Shown: positions 30,088 through 38,022 of the stretch, in pieces | Numbering within the stretch: the first letter of the stretch is position 1 | Layout: each line of letters opens with the position of its first letter | IMG/VR virus record: IMGVR_UViG_3300036761_001135 | Location: 1 to 64,000 of that record | Length of the DNA: 64,000 nucleotides | Source of the DNA: a virus | Reading direction: 5' to 3' (one strand) | Notes under the pieces: model-generated | What the model saw: the letters and a program-made list of their open reading frames with translations, nothing else | Database searches by the model: none | What the model was told of the DNA's origin: nothing | Position numbers and translations under genes: made by a program

Positions 30088-30578
30088 ATTGGTACGTATG
30101 GGCGACACTGTGGCTTGTGGCTTGGCTCTGGCAAAATATGATGCACGAGCTGTCGCATCTGTGGAATGGGTGGAGATGGGAGGGGAGGCATCCTAGAAAG
30201 TTTATTCCGTGGGCGCATTGGCATCTTGGATATTGGTACTGGTCACGGTACGAATGCGGGCCGCCAATGAAGAATGGATCCGCGAGGCATAGGCATACTG
30301 CGCCTATTCGGTGGGCGTCTGTTCAGATCTTTGTCGTGTCGAGCGTGATGTCTGGTTTTTTGTTGGCGGCATGGAGATGGGAGTGGCCGCAGGGCAGTAC
30401 ATTAGCGTTCTATTTTGTTCCATTTTTGGCGTGTCCTATCGTGGATGGGTGCGTGTGGTTGTGGGGGATGTTGGCTAGGCGTCCTGGCACGGACGGGGAT
30501 CGATGGAGGCAGATATACGAGCAGTCGAAGGCGAGCAAACTGTTGCGCTTACGAAATGGGGGCGAACGTGTGGATTGA
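30084..30578 (+). CDS. Membrane protein with HELSH motif
   Basis: A 164-residue protein, very Trp-rich, with about three membrane segments (residues 4-18, about 75-94, about 105-125). HELSHLWNGW near residue 22 is an HEXXH zinc-site pattern inside or beside a membrane helix, as in site-2-type proteases, but the protein is short and a second metal ligand motif is not evident. It could be a membrane protease or a chance motif. Confidence 0.6.
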   Translation: MNWYVWATLWLVAWLWQNMMHELSHLWNGWRWEGRHPRKFIPWAHWHLGYWYWSRYECGPPMKNGSARHRHTAPIRWASVQIFVVSSVMSGFLLAAWRWEWPQGSTLAFYFVPFLACPIVDGCVWLWGMLARRPGTDGDRWRQIYEQSKASKLLRLRNGGERVD

Positions 30579-30613
30579 TTGGCCCATGCAGGTCGGTTGG
30601 CTATACTTTACGC

Positions 30614-30814
30614 ATGGCACGCAAAAAGGAAGAGTGGGAGAAAAGTCTCCTGTCGAATTTCATTAGCAATGTCAAGTATTACTGTGAATACAATAAGGTT
30701 GAAATGCCAGACAGTGCATTTGTCGAGCGCGAGTGGAAGGCAGGGGTTCCATTAGACGAGGTGGTTGACAAATGGTTGGCTTCGAGGCGGAAGAAGCGGA
30801 TTCTCGACACATAG
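30614..30814 (+). CDS. Small basic hypothetical protein
   Basis: A 66-residue helical basic protein (MARKKEEWEKSLLSNF). The start lacks a good Shine-Dalgarno. Function unknown. Confidence 0.5.
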   Translation: MARKKEEWEKSLLSNFISNVKYYCEYNKVEMPDSAFVEREWKAGVPLDEVVDKWLASRRKKRILDT

Positions 30815-30836
30815 CTGGAATTGACAGGAGGGGATC

Positions 30837-31328
30837 GTGGACAAACCCAAGGTGATTCGATGCATCGTGAATATCGACGATTTTTGTTGCGTGGATGATG
30901 TGGAGCTGGTGGCTTTGTGGGCTGACAATACGCCTGGTAAGGACGGAAGCTTGAGCCCGGAGGCGTGGTTCGAGGAGATGCTAAATCGGAACGGGCTGTC
31001 GAATCTGTTGAAAATCGACGATCCTCCACAGGCTGGGTTGTGGGTGTACGAGGGGCATCTGGTGACGGACCATGGATCGACCGGAGAACACGAGGATGAA
31101 TGTTCTGGTAGCTTCAACGTGACGCGCCGGGAAAGCCTTACAAGAGCAGGCGCTGTGGCGGAGGCGTTGAAGGTATTGCCAGACGCGCTGGCTATTCCTC
31201 TGTCCCAGTTGTATTTGGAGGTGGGAGTGATCGATAGTGGGTCGGAGTCCTATTGGGCGGCGGTGAACAGGATCTGCGCGGTAGATGATGCGATACGGAC
31301 GATTTTGTGTGTGATCGATTGCGATTGA
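30837..31328 (+). CDS. Paralogue family A, member 3
   Basis: A 163-residue protein with GTG start 30837 behind AGGAGGGG. ELVALWADN, GLSNLLKIDDPP, AGLWVYEGHLVTDH, SGSFNVT and a C-terminal helix follow the order seen at 16754 and 26306. Function unknown. Confidence 0.66.
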   Translation: MDKPKVIRCIVNIDDFCCVDDVELVALWADNTPGKDGSLSPEAWFEEMLNRNGLSNLLKIDDPPQAGLWVYEGHLVTDHGSTGEHEDECSGSFNVTRRESLTRAGAVAEALKVLPDALAIPLSQLYLEVGVIDSGSESYWAAVNRICAVDDAIRTILCVIDCD

Positions 31329-31356
31329 GTTGGGATGCTGACTGTGGAGGTGAGCG

Positions 31357-31569
31357 ATGGCTGATTCGAGAAAAGCGTTGATGTATCGGTTGACGGCTCA
31401 GGAGGCGTTGGAGGCGGTGCTAGATTTCGCCTTGAAGCACGGCATGGCGGTTCCGAAGAGGGTTGAAGGCGGGAGCGTCGCGGTAGAGAATGGCGTCGTG
31501 GTCGTGACCGTTGTCGATGCCGAACCTCAGATTCAAGTGGCTCTTTCTGGCGCGTCGATGATCACGTAG
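31357..31569 (+). CDS. Hypothetical protein
   Basis: A 70-residue protein; GGAGGTGAGCG precedes ATG 31357. Helix, then a strand pair VENGVVVVTVVD. Not recognised. Confidence 0.58.
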   Translation: MADSRKALMYRLTAQEALEAVLDFALKHGMAVPKRVEGGSVAVENGVVVVTVVDAEPQIQVALSGASMIT

Positions 31570-31577
31570 GAGGCCGC

Positions 31578-32192
31578 ATGTGTGAAAAAGTGGTCGGACG
31601 ACGGGTCGATGCGGAATTGGTCGAGATGCTGTGGGAGGAACTACATACAACGTATCGGACGCGGCGACGGCGCAAGCGGGCTTCGTGGTTCATGAGGATC
31701 GTGGCGTGGGGCATGGGGATATTCGGGGTGATGCCTGCGGATCGTTTTTTGGATCGGTTTGCGACGACGATCAGGCGCACCATTTACATTCCAGGGTATC
31801 CGATGGGTGGGAATCGTGATTTGTTTGGGGAGATTGCCAGGTGTGTGCATGAGCATGTTCATGTGACACAGTGGAGCTTGCGGTTCGCGTGGCGTTACTT
31901 GACGGACAAGATATGGCGGGCTCGGTACGAGGCGATGGCCTTTCGCGCCAACATTGCATTGCGGTATTGGTACGCGGGGGAGTGGCTGGACATCCGGGAA
32001 ATGGCGGCGAAGTTGGGCACGAACTACGGGTGCGGTGAGGCGGGGGTCGAGTTGGCGTATCATATCCTGGAGGACGAGCGCGACAGGTTGCAGTTGGGTA
32101 GTATTTCAGATCCGCTGGTAAAGTCGGTCGTGATCTTTTTGGGCAAGCAGGGGGTGCTGCCAGCGTTTTCGTGGCCGTATATGGATCGATGA
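31578..32192 (+). CDS. Putative zinc metalloprotease-like protein (HEXXH)
   Basis: A 204-residue protein; AGGAGG precedes ATG 31578. ARCVHEHVHVTQW near residue 91 is an HEXXH zinc site. It is followed about 28 residues later by RARYEAMAFRAN, whose Glu could be the third ligand. A hydrophobic segment AWGMGIFGVMP lies upstream. This fits a small phage zincin of unknown target. Confidence 0.6.
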   Translation: MCEKVVGRRVDAELVEMLWEELHTTYRTRRRRKRASWFMRIVAWGMGIFGVMPADRFLDRFATTIRRTIYIPGYPMGGNRDLFGEIARCVHEHVHVTQWSLRFAWRYLTDKIWRARYEAMAFRANIALRYWYAGEWLDIREMAAKLGTNYGCGEAGVELAYHILEDERDRLQLGSISDPLVKSVVIFLGKQGVLPAFSWPYMDR

Positions 32193-32204
32193 CGGAACGC
32201 GTCG

Positions 32205-32534
32205 ATGTTCAATCGAGTGGTGGTCACGTTGGTTTTGGGTGGGACGAGTGCGCGGTCCATGGCGGTAGCCCGGACGATACGCATGTTCGAGAGGATGGAG
32301 GCGTTGCGCTGGGTGGGGGATGCGCGGGTTACTCGGATATTGCGTGGCAGGCATGGATCGGCCATCATTATTTCTGGCGTGTTCATTGGGATGGAGTGGC
32401 GTTCGGTGAGGGATCTGGCCAGGCATTGCGCGACGCGGCATGACTGTTGGGTTGTCGCGTTGTTTTGGGACATGACGGCTCAGGATGGCTGTGAGTTCAA
32501 TGCTCAGACGTTCCTACCGAAAGGATTTTCATAA
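32205..32534 (+). CDS. Hypothetical protein
   Basis: A 109-residue protein with alternating strands and helices (VVVTLVLGGTSARSMAVART, SAIIISGVFIG, CWVVALFWD) suggesting a compact alpha/beta fold. Not recognised. Confidence 0.55.
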   Translation: MFNRVVVTLVLGGTSARSMAVARTIRMFERMEALRWVGDARVTRILRGRHGSAIIISGVFIGMEWRSVRDLARHCATRHDCWVVALFWDMTAQDGCEFNAQTFLPKGFS

Positions 32535-32764
32535 TGGCGTGCATGGCAAACAATCTTCTCGACGTGATGAGGGGCGGAGAGATAATGAAGGTCCGTCGGT
32601 CCGAGTTGACCGTTGGTGACTCTACACCGTTGATAGAGGGCTATATTTACGAGGTCATACCATGTGACAATAGCGACCTTTCGGATACGGATCTGCGCGT
32701 CGTTCGACTTGGTGACGACGATCCGCGTTGGGGTCTGTTTTCACGGTCGTTGGAGGAGTTATGA
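32534..32764 (+). CDS. Hypothetical protein
   Basis: A 76-residue frame; ATG 32585 (59 residues, after GGCGGAGAG) is an alternative start. A short strand-rich domain. Not recognised. Confidence 0.55.
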   Translation: MACMANNLLDVMRGGEIMKVRRSELTVGDSTPLIEGYIYEVIPCDNSDLSDTDLRVVRLGDDDPRWGLFSRSLEEL

Positions 32765-33021
32765 ATGCTGGAGAGCGGCATGTTTGGGCGGGCGTTTTCG
32801 TGCATGAGTTTTTGGCCGCGTGTGCCGATCCGCCTGCGTTTGTGATGAACTCCGAGAAGACGTTGGAAGAGTTCGAGATCGACGCGGCAGAAAACGCGGC
32901 GGAGATCGCGGAGCATGCTGTAAAGTGCATGCGATTGGCGCAGAAGCAGTGCGAGGAGAATTTCGGCATGGAGAGCGACGTGACGCGGATGCTGAACATC
33001 ATGTTGGGTTTGATCGATTGA
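32761..33021 (+). CDS. Hypothetical helical protein
   Basis: An 86-residue protein; ATGA coupling. Acidic helices with IDAAENAAEIAEHAVKC. Last gene before promoter P8. Confidence 0.58.
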   Translation: MNAGERHVWAGVFVHEFLAACADPPAFVMNSEKTLEEFEIDAAENAAEIAEHAVKCMRLAQKQCEENFGMESDVTRMLNIMLGLID

Positions 33022-33052
33022 AGAACGAGTCGAGCGGTGTCACCTGGCTTGG

Positions 33053-33082
33053 TTGACAAATCATAAACATGGGTGGTAAATC
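33053..33082 (+). promoter_or_regulatory. Sigma70-type promoter P8
   Basis: TTGACA, 18-bp spacer, TAAATC. Together with its flanks it is nearly the same as promoter P10 at 36839 (TTGACAAAT ... GTGGTAAATCGGT), so the two are probably duplicates. Confidence 0.68.
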
Positions 33083-33128
33083 GGTGGGCGTGGCGGGTGG
33101 CTACGGCAGTGCCGATTTGGAGAAGCCG

Positions 33129-33470
33129 ATGACGACTTATCTCGACAGGTTGCTCACGAGTGAGAATGTAGATCTGAGGATCTGGCCGGAGTATTACGCG
33201 GCGGTGTTGGAGGGGACCAAGAGGTTCGAGGTGAGGTTGGACGACCGGGACTATCAGGTGGGCAAGGTGTACTGGCTACGGGAGTGGGTGCCTGCGGTTG
33301 CGCGGTGTGCCGAGGGCATATTGGGCCAGGATGATTCGCACTACACGGGGAGGAGTGTGATTGTGGTGATCAGCTACGTGTTGCGGGACGTGCCTGGGTT
33401 GGCGTCGGGCTACTGCGTATGGGGATTCCACATACTGGAGAGCAGGTGCGAGCCAGGATCTTCAAGATGA
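33129..33470 (+). CDS. DUF3850 / PUA-like (ASCH-type) protein
   Basis: A 113-residue protein; TTGGAG lies 9 nt before ATG 33129. RIWPEYYAAVLEGTKRFEVRLDDRDYQVGKVYWLREW, a YTGR loop and GYCVWGFHIL match DUF3850, a small PUA-like fold of phages thought to bind modified or structured nucleic acid; the exact role is unknown. Confidence 0.75.
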   Translation: MTTYLDRLLTSENVDLRIWPEYYAAVLEGTKRFEVRLDDRDYQVGKVYWLREWVPAVARCAEGILGQDDSHYTGRSVIVVISYVLRDVPGLASGYCVWGFHILESRCEPGSSR

Positions 33471-33535
33471 GTTGGAACGTAGTAGGTTGATCTGGCGTTC
33501 GGCCTGTGGAAGGGTTAGGATGCCTTGTTGCGACG

Positions 33536-33549
33536 CGAACCTGGGTTCG
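33536..33549 (+). repeat. 14-bp palindromic repeat, copy 6
   Basis: CGAACCTGGGTTCG in the 98-nt gap before the gene at 33569, just upstream of its GGAGGAAG. Confidence 0.85.
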
Positions 33550-33568
33550 CGTGTTGATGGAGGAAGCG

Positions 33569-33976
33569 ATGTTCAGTTGCACTCGGTACGAGACCAAGCA
33601 GATTCAAGAGGGGCTGGCGATGAGCGTGACGCGGGTATACCCCAACGGGTGCCCACACGAGGTCGGAAGCCAGATTGTGTTCACGTCGAAGTATCTGACT
33701 GCCAATGACGGGGAGGTGCCGTTCGCGGTGGGTGTGCTCGTGTCGATCCGCCCTATCACCATCGACCAGATGATCCATACGGACCAGTATGCTCAGATGG
33801 ACGGATTTCCCAACGCCCATGCCTGGGAGCAGCACTTCCGCAACGTGCTCTATCCTGGAATCGGGATGGAATCTAAGCTGTATCGACTTCAATTCAGACT
33901 TGAGGAAATGGAGCGGGACATCTCCCGCCTCGCGCCGCGTTCGGAGCCGGAGAACGAGACCGTTGAGGTAGGTTGA
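33569..33976 (+). CDS. ASCH-like small protein
   Basis: A 135-residue protein; ATG 33569 after GGAGGAAG. VPFAVGVLVSIRPITIDQM, then QMDGFPNAHAWEQHF, follows the ASCH pattern (a strand, then an acidic helix with a G-[FY]-x-[ST]-x-x-x-[FW] style element). It lies next to the DUF3850 gene, so two PUA-fold proteins are adjacent. The target is unknown. The TGA sits in the -35 of promoter P9. Confidence 0.6.
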   Translation: MFSCTRYETKQIQEGLAMSVTRVYPNGCPHEVGSQIVFTSKYLTANDGEVPFAVGVLVSIRPITIDQMIHTDQYAQMDGFPNAHAWEQHFRNVLYPGIGMESKLYRLQFRLEEMERDISRLAPRSEPENETVEVG

Positions 33977-34001
33977 CAAACCATACCTAGCGGATTAAAA
34001 C
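33973..34001 (+). promoter_or_regulatory. Sigma70-type promoter P9
   Basis: TTGACA, 17-bp spacer, TAAAAC, with a short leader of about 15 nt to the AGGAGG of the Cas4-like gene. The stop of the gene before lies inside the -35. Confidence 0.7.
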
Positions 34002-34018
34002 GCGGCAGGAGGTGACTC

Positions 34019-34915
34019 ATGATCGGAGATGTCATGCAGGCGGCAACACGCCAATTGTGTGGTGAGATTTCAACGCGTGTTGCGGACACGTTGATTGAGA
34101 AGATGCGGCGACCTGGACGCCCGTATATCGCGGATGTCTCGTCGATGGACGTTTGGTTTGCGGCATCGGACGTTCACAACCTGTGTCCGCGTCTCTACGC
34201 GATGGCCATGCAAGAGGGTGGCGTCATGCGGGAAGAGGTGGATGCCGAGACGCTGTTCAATTTCGCGGTGGGCACGGCTTATCATAGGGCCTTCCAGGAC
34301 GAGATGCTTCCAGCGGGCCTTGCTGGCGTCTTCCAGGGGTGTTGGAAGCGCGAGTTGAATGGGGTGTTGGAGAAGTCAGAGGGGGCTACCCACGGGCCTC
34401 ATACAGAGCGAGGGTGGGGTCCGAAGCCAGAGGGTGATTACTGGGAGTTCCAAGAGCCCAAGGGCCGTGTTGCTGATTTTCGATTGGTTGGCAAGTGGGA
34501 CGGGGTGCTCGCGTGGCCGGACGCGCCGCACGAGGTGCTGGAGCTGAAGTCGATCCGGGAGGAATTGTTTGGTCATGTGAATCCGCATGCGGGCGGGAAG
34601 CCGATGGTCGCGCATTTGCGTCAGGTGCAAGCCTACATGTGGATGAGCGGTTTGGAGCGTGCGCGGATCGTCTATGTGCGCAAGGGCGCTGGGTCGCTTA
34701 GGGAGAGCATTGCGGAGCACGTCGTGGCGCGTGACGAGGCGGCTATCGAATGCTTACAGGTGGATTTGACAGCCTGCATGTCGGCAGTGAGTGGGGCCAC
34801 GAGGGGCGAGGCGTTTCCTGCGAAGTTGACCGAGTGTCGAATCAAGAGTGATCCTCGGGCGCGAAAGTGCGTCTGTCGAGATGCCTGTTTTGCTGCGGCG
34901 AAGGCCGGGAAATGA
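34019..34915 (+). CDS. Cas4/RecB-like PD-(D/E)XK nuclease with Fe-S Cys set
   Basis: A 298-residue protein; AGGAGGTGACTC precedes ATG 34019. The nuclease core is GKWDGVLAWP with the catalytic Asp near 161, then VLELKSI with E-x-K near 176-178, then HLRQVQAYMWMSG, the QxxxY motif of RecB-type enzymes. One N-terminal Cys (C56 in NLCPR) and a C-terminal cluster (C273, C284, C286, C290) match the split Fe-S ligands of Cas4 and AddB. No CRISPR genes are nearby, so it probably acts in phage recombination. Confidence 0.8.
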   Translation: MIGDVMQAATRQLCGEISTRVADTLIEKMRRPGRPYIADVSSMDVWFAASDVHNLCPRLYAMAMQEGGVMREEVDAETLFNFAVGTAYHRAFQDEMLPAGLAGVFQGCWKRELNGVLEKSEGATHGPHTERGWGPKPEGDYWEFQEPKGRVADFRLVGKWDGVLAWPDAPHEVLELKSIREELFGHVNPHAGGKPMVAHLRQVQAYMWMSGLERARIVYVRKGAGSLRESIAEHVVARDEAAIECLQVDLTACMSAVSGATRGEAFPAKLTECRIKSDPRARKCVCRDACFAAAKAGK

Positions 34916-35529
34916 AATGCTATCTGGGCCTAGACCTGTCGCTCACGGGGGCTGGGATCGTCGTGCTGAACGAGGCAGGGCAGGTTTTGCGGAGTGAGGT
35001 TGTTGGTTACAAATTGGATCGACAATCGACTCCGCGCGACAAGATCGAGCGCATCATTTTCATTGCGTCGCGGGTAATCAGCGTGGTGAAGGCGGTGAAC
35101 GTGGTCAACGATACAGGAGAGATCGAGTGGGAGGCGGGGGTGGAGCACTACGCCTTCCATCAGGGCGGTGCGGTGGCAGACCTCGGAGAGATCAACGGGG
35201 TGGTCAAGACGCAGCTTTGGTTGGCGTACAACATCGCGCCACGGGTCGTTGTGGTATCGAGCGCGCGGAAGCTTGTCATGGGCAAGGGAAACGTTAAGAA
35301 GGACAGGATCATCCCGCTTCTTAAAGAGCGCGGGTTGGTCTTTGACAACCATAACATAGCGGACGCTTACGTGATTGCGGAGGCGTTACGCCGGAGGTGT
35401 GACGATGACGGTAGCAGCGAAAGAAAACCAAGGGCTCATCGTGCTAGGAAGGGAACAGCCGGAGGAGGAAGGCGTGTGCGAGCATGCCGAGATCCGCAAA
35501 CAAGTTTTAAATTTGAGGGATCGAAGTGA
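34912..35529 (+). CDS. ruvC-like: RuvC-like Holliday junction resolvase
   Basis: A 205-residue protein; ATGA coupling. YLGLDLSLTGAG carries the first catalytic Asp (D8), GVEHYAF the Glu, and NIADAYVIAEAL the last Asp pair, the RuvC/RNase-H-fold set. After residue 165 a basic Arg/Lys/Gly-rich tail follows, which overlaps the next gene by 125 nt in another frame. Thus the tail may be a by-product of the overlap or a genuine DNA-binding extension. Confidence 0.82.
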   Translation: MKCYLGLDLSLTGAGIVVLNEAGQVLRSEVVGYKLDRQSTPRDKIERIIFIASRVISVVKAVNVVNDTGEIEWEAGVEHYAFHQGGAVADLGEINGVVKTQLWLAYNIAPRVVVVSSARKLVMGKGNVKKDRIIPLLKERGLVFDNHNIADAYVIAEALRRRCDDDGSSERKPRAHRARKGTAGGGRRVRACRDPQTSFKFEGSK

Positions 35530-36283
35530 CGAGGATTCCTGGGCGTTGGCGGACACGCTGATCCAGGTGTTCAACGGCTCCTACTACAAGCTGTGGGGGT
35601 TCACGAATTGGACGGAATACGTGACCAATGAGCTGGATTTCACGATCCGCAAGGCGCAGTACCTGATTCGCACACAGGAGTGGCTGACCAAGCTCCCGAA
35701 GAACGTGCAGGTGTGGATTCGCCAGCTTGGGTGGCGCAAGGCGCGCATGTTGGTTGGCATCGTGACGGCCGAGAACGCGGCGGAGTGGAAGGCGCGGATC
35801 GGGACGGAATGTTCGACGATGCAGCTAGACGAGATGTTGCATCAAAATGCCGTGGAAGCTGCCAATGATCCAGACGGGAAGGGTGCGGATGCTGGTAGCG
35901 AGCGTCAGCCGAATTACAACCTGGGTCGCCCGAATCCGCAACAGAGGCAGAACATGGATCGAGCGGAAGAGCGTGCGGCTGTGATTGCGGAGTGCGAGCA
36001 GACCAAGGATCGCAAGGCATATTTGTGGGATCTGATTGCGACGGATTTCCTGGCGACAAACAGTGGAATTCGCACGGTGCAGGAGTACCTGTCGAAGATC
36101 GAGACGACGTTGGGCTTGAAGCTGATTGCCATTGATGATCGGAAAGGTCTCACGGTCATTCATGGCGCGGCGACGTTGGATCTGTTTGCAGACTCGGAAG
36201 ATGAAGAAGAGGAAGAAGGGGAAGATGTTGTCGATCCTGGTATAGCCGCTGTCGATACGGATCTTTCCGCGAGTGCTTCGTGA
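35405..36283 (+). CDS. Hypothetical protein with acidic tail
   Basis: A 292-residue protein from ATG 35405; no later Met fits, so the 125-nt overlap with ruvC-like is real or the resolvase ends earlier by other means. The core SYYKLWGFTNWTEYVTNELDFTIRKAQYLI resembles phage proteins with a small helical DNA-binding fold. It ends in a strongly acidic run (EDEEEEEGED). Function unknown. Confidence 0.6.
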   Translation: MTVAAKENQGLIVLGREQPEEEGVCEHAEIRKQVLNLRDRSDEDSWALADTLIQVFNGSYYKLWGFTNWTEYVTNELDFTIRKAQYLIRTQEWLTKLPKNVQVWIRQLGWRKARMLVGIVTAENAAEWKARIGTECSTMQLDEMLHQNAVEAANDPDGKGADAGSERQPNYNLGRPNPQQRQNMDRAEERAAVIAECEQTKDRKAYLWDLIATDFLATNSGIRTVQEYLSKIETTLGLKLIAIDDRKGLTVIHGAATLDLFADSEDEEEEEGEDVVDPGIAAVDTDLSASAS

Positions 36284-36300
36284 ACTACTGCCGAACGACG

Positions 36301-36329
36301 TTGATTCTGGATTGAATTCTCGATAACAA
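36301..36329 (+). promoter_or_regulatory. Putative promoter before 36397
   Basis: TTGATT, 17-bp spacer, TAACAA. A weak GCA/TGC stem with loop TTTGAT occurs just before the AGGAGG at 36386-36391, a possible distant member of the GAT-loop leaders. Confidence 0.45.
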
Positions 36330-36396
36330 TAGAGGGGAGGAGTACACTGACCGTGCGGTTCTATGTGCTGCATTTGATTGCCAAAAGGAGGTCTAG

Positions 36397-36831
36397 ATGC
36401 CAGGGGACAATACGCCGATAAATCCGGTGGAAGAGGTGTCGGGCGTATACCGTTTGCCGCAGTACCCTTACGCTGCCCCCTACTATCCTCAGCATCATGA
36501 GCCTGCGATTAGCAAGGATTCGTGGGTGCGGATCGTCATGTGGATCATCCCGATCATTTTCACGGCGGGGGCTCTGTTTGTGAGCGTGAAGACCATGACG
36601 CAGCGGCAGGACGATCAGGAGTCGGCGTTGCGGGTGGAGATGGATCGCAGCACCAAGCTCGAATCCGAGCAGCGAATCATGCAATCCACGGTACAGGCGA
36701 TTTCGCAGCAGCAGGATCGGATCGTGAACAAGGTCGAGGTCATCGACGACAAGATGAATGAGCAGAGGTCGCAATTGTCTGCGATTGGCGAGCGAATTGG
36801 GGTGAGAGTTTCCGGTGGACGTGATCGATAG
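36397..36831 (+). CDS. Single-TM coiled-coil protein
   Basis: A 144-residue protein with AAAAGGAGG before ATG 36397. A Pro/Tyr-rich N-terminus, a membrane helix (VMWIIPIIFTAGALFVSV), then a long coiled coil to the end. It may anchor something at the inner membrane; no lysis or holin family is recognised. Confidence 0.62.
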   Translation: MPGDNTPINPVEEVSGVYRLPQYPYAAPYYPQHHEPAISKDSWVRIVMWIIPIIFTAGALFVSVKTMTQRQDDQESALRVEMDRSTKLESEQRIMQSTVQAISQQQDRIVNKVEVIDDKMNEQRSQLSAIGERIGVRVSGGRDR

Positions 36832-36838
36832 CAGTCAG

Positions 36839-36868
36839 TTGACAAATTATCTATTGGGGTGGTAAATC
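36839..36868 (+). promoter_or_regulatory. Sigma70-type promoter P10
   Basis: TTGACA, 18-bp spacer, TAAATC; a near copy of P8. About 300 nt of non-coding sequence follow before the next gene. Confidence 0.68.
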
Positions 36869-37167
36869 GGTTTGCAGATCATGGTCGAGGTGGCTATGGT
36901 ACGTCGTCTTTAGGCGACGGTAATCGAACTGGACAGAACTGGATTGATGTCTATTCAGTTGTTTTTGGATCTAGGCGCGGGGCGTCTCGCGTTGCGAAAA
37001 CCGGCTGCAATGGTGCAGTTGATTCGCGGCGCTGGAAGTTGTGCTGGTGGCCGAAAACGAACATTGTGCGTCGGCGTTAGTTGGCGTGCTTAGGCCCTGC
37101 GCCTAGTCCGCTTTGGTTTGTGATCATTCCCTTTCGATGGGGAGTGCAGGTTGGATAAGGTGGATGT
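36869..37167 (+). ncRNA. Candidate non-coding RNA or long structured leader
   Basis: Downstream of P10 no convincing gene is seen; a 73-codon frame from GTG 36859 starts inside the -10 and looks non-coding. Several hairpins are visible: CGTCG/CGACG near 36903-36920, CTGCA/TGCAG (loop ATGG) enclosed by GCGAA/TTCGC near 36996-37030, and TAGGC/GCCTA (loop CCTGC) near 37090-37105. It may be a phage regulatory RNA or a long 5-prime leader of the gene at 37168. Confidence 0.4.
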
Positions 37168-37407
37168 GTGAAGAAGCGATGTTGCTCGACCTGTAAGTGG
37201 TGGCTGTCGTTGGACGAAACGGTTCGTCGGAAGCTAGATCCTCCACGGCATCGTTTTGGGACATGCGCGTTCAATTCCTATGTGGAGCACGGGCCGGGAG
37301 TTTTTCGGGAACTTCAAGAGTGGCGCTCGCCGGGGAGTGTGTGTAATTCGTTTGCCATGCGACAACTGCTACAGGAAGAACGGATCGATGAAGGGAGAAA
37401 GCCATGA
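37168..37407 (+). CDS. Small Cys-containing protein, GTG start
   Basis: A 79-residue protein with CCSTCKWWLSLDE at the start and further Cys at GTCAFN and SVCNSF, the four-Cys pattern also seen at 17460. AAGGTGG precedes GTG 37168. Metal binding likely. Confidence 0.58.
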   Translation: MKKRCCSTCKWWLSLDETVRRKLDPPRHRFGTCAFNSYVEHGPGVFRELQEWRSPGSVCNSFAMRQLLQEERIDEGRKP

Positions 37408-37595
37408 GCAGAGGTAGAGATTGTACGGTGCATCATCATGCGTGTGATTGCCGCGAGGAGAAGTTTGCCGAGCTTGCGGCAGAGCGGGACAAGTTGCTGA
37501 TCGAGGTTGGAGCGCTCAGGCTAGAGGTTGCAAAATTGAAAGCCATCATCGTGATGGACACAGAAAAGCTTGTCGAGATGATCGTAAAACGCTGA
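37404..37595 (+). CDS. Small coiled-coil protein with Cys/His start
   Basis: A 63-residue protein with CTVHHHACDC, then a leucine-heptad helix (AERDKLLIEVGALRLEVAKLK). ATGA overlap. Unknown. Confidence 0.58.
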   Translation: MSRGRDCTVHHHACDCREEKFAELAAERDKLLIEVGALRLEVAKLKAIIVMDTEKLVEMIVKR

Positions 37596-37608
37596 TCGGA
37601 GCGGCGAG

Positions 37609-38022
37609 ATGAAGGGAAAAAAGACGGACCTACTTTATTCCGCTCCGCTCGATCCTCCGACTTTGAATGTGGAGGTTGGAGGCGTGGGAACGGCGTTGAC
37701 CGTGGCGACGATCTGCACGTTGTGCATTGGGATTGGCGTGGGGTTTGTCTTCGGAATGAACGTCTACGGGTGCCCTTGGATCATGGATCGGTCGGTGGTC
37801 AATGACGTGTGCCAGTGTCCTGACTATGTCGAGATGCCGGAGCAGGGGAAGTCTCCGTCTTCGGCGTTGTTGTCTGTGATATCGGATATTGGAAGGCCCC
37901 CAAAGGTGGGCTTGGAAGATCGACACGGCTGCACATTGATGGTGTTGCTTGCTAAGCAGGATGGAACGAGGTCATGGGTGGACACGTTGACGCGATGTAC
38001 ACCGCGAGGGAGGCGAGAATGA
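37609..38022 (+). CDS. Membrane-anchored protein
   Basis: A 137-residue protein with one membrane helix (ALTVATICTLCIGIGVGFVFG) near residues 29-49 and a Cys-containing outer part. Coupled to the lipoprotein-like gene. Unknown. Confidence 0.6.
   Translation: MKGKKTDLLYSAPLDPPTLNVEVGGVGTALTVATICTLCIGIGVGFVFGMNVYGCPWIMDRSVVNDVCQCPDYVEMPEQGKSPSSALLSVISDIGRPPKVGLEDRHGCTLMVLLAKQDGTRSWVDTLTRCTPRGRRE

Noticed and set aside
34019-34915. CRISPR-associated locus suggested by the Cas4-like gene
   Set aside because: No repeat-spacer array and no other cas-like gene is visible in the window.
36859-37080. 73-codon frame after promoter P10
   Set aside because: Its GTG start lies within the promoter -10 region and the product has no protein-like pattern; the interval is better seen as non-coding.
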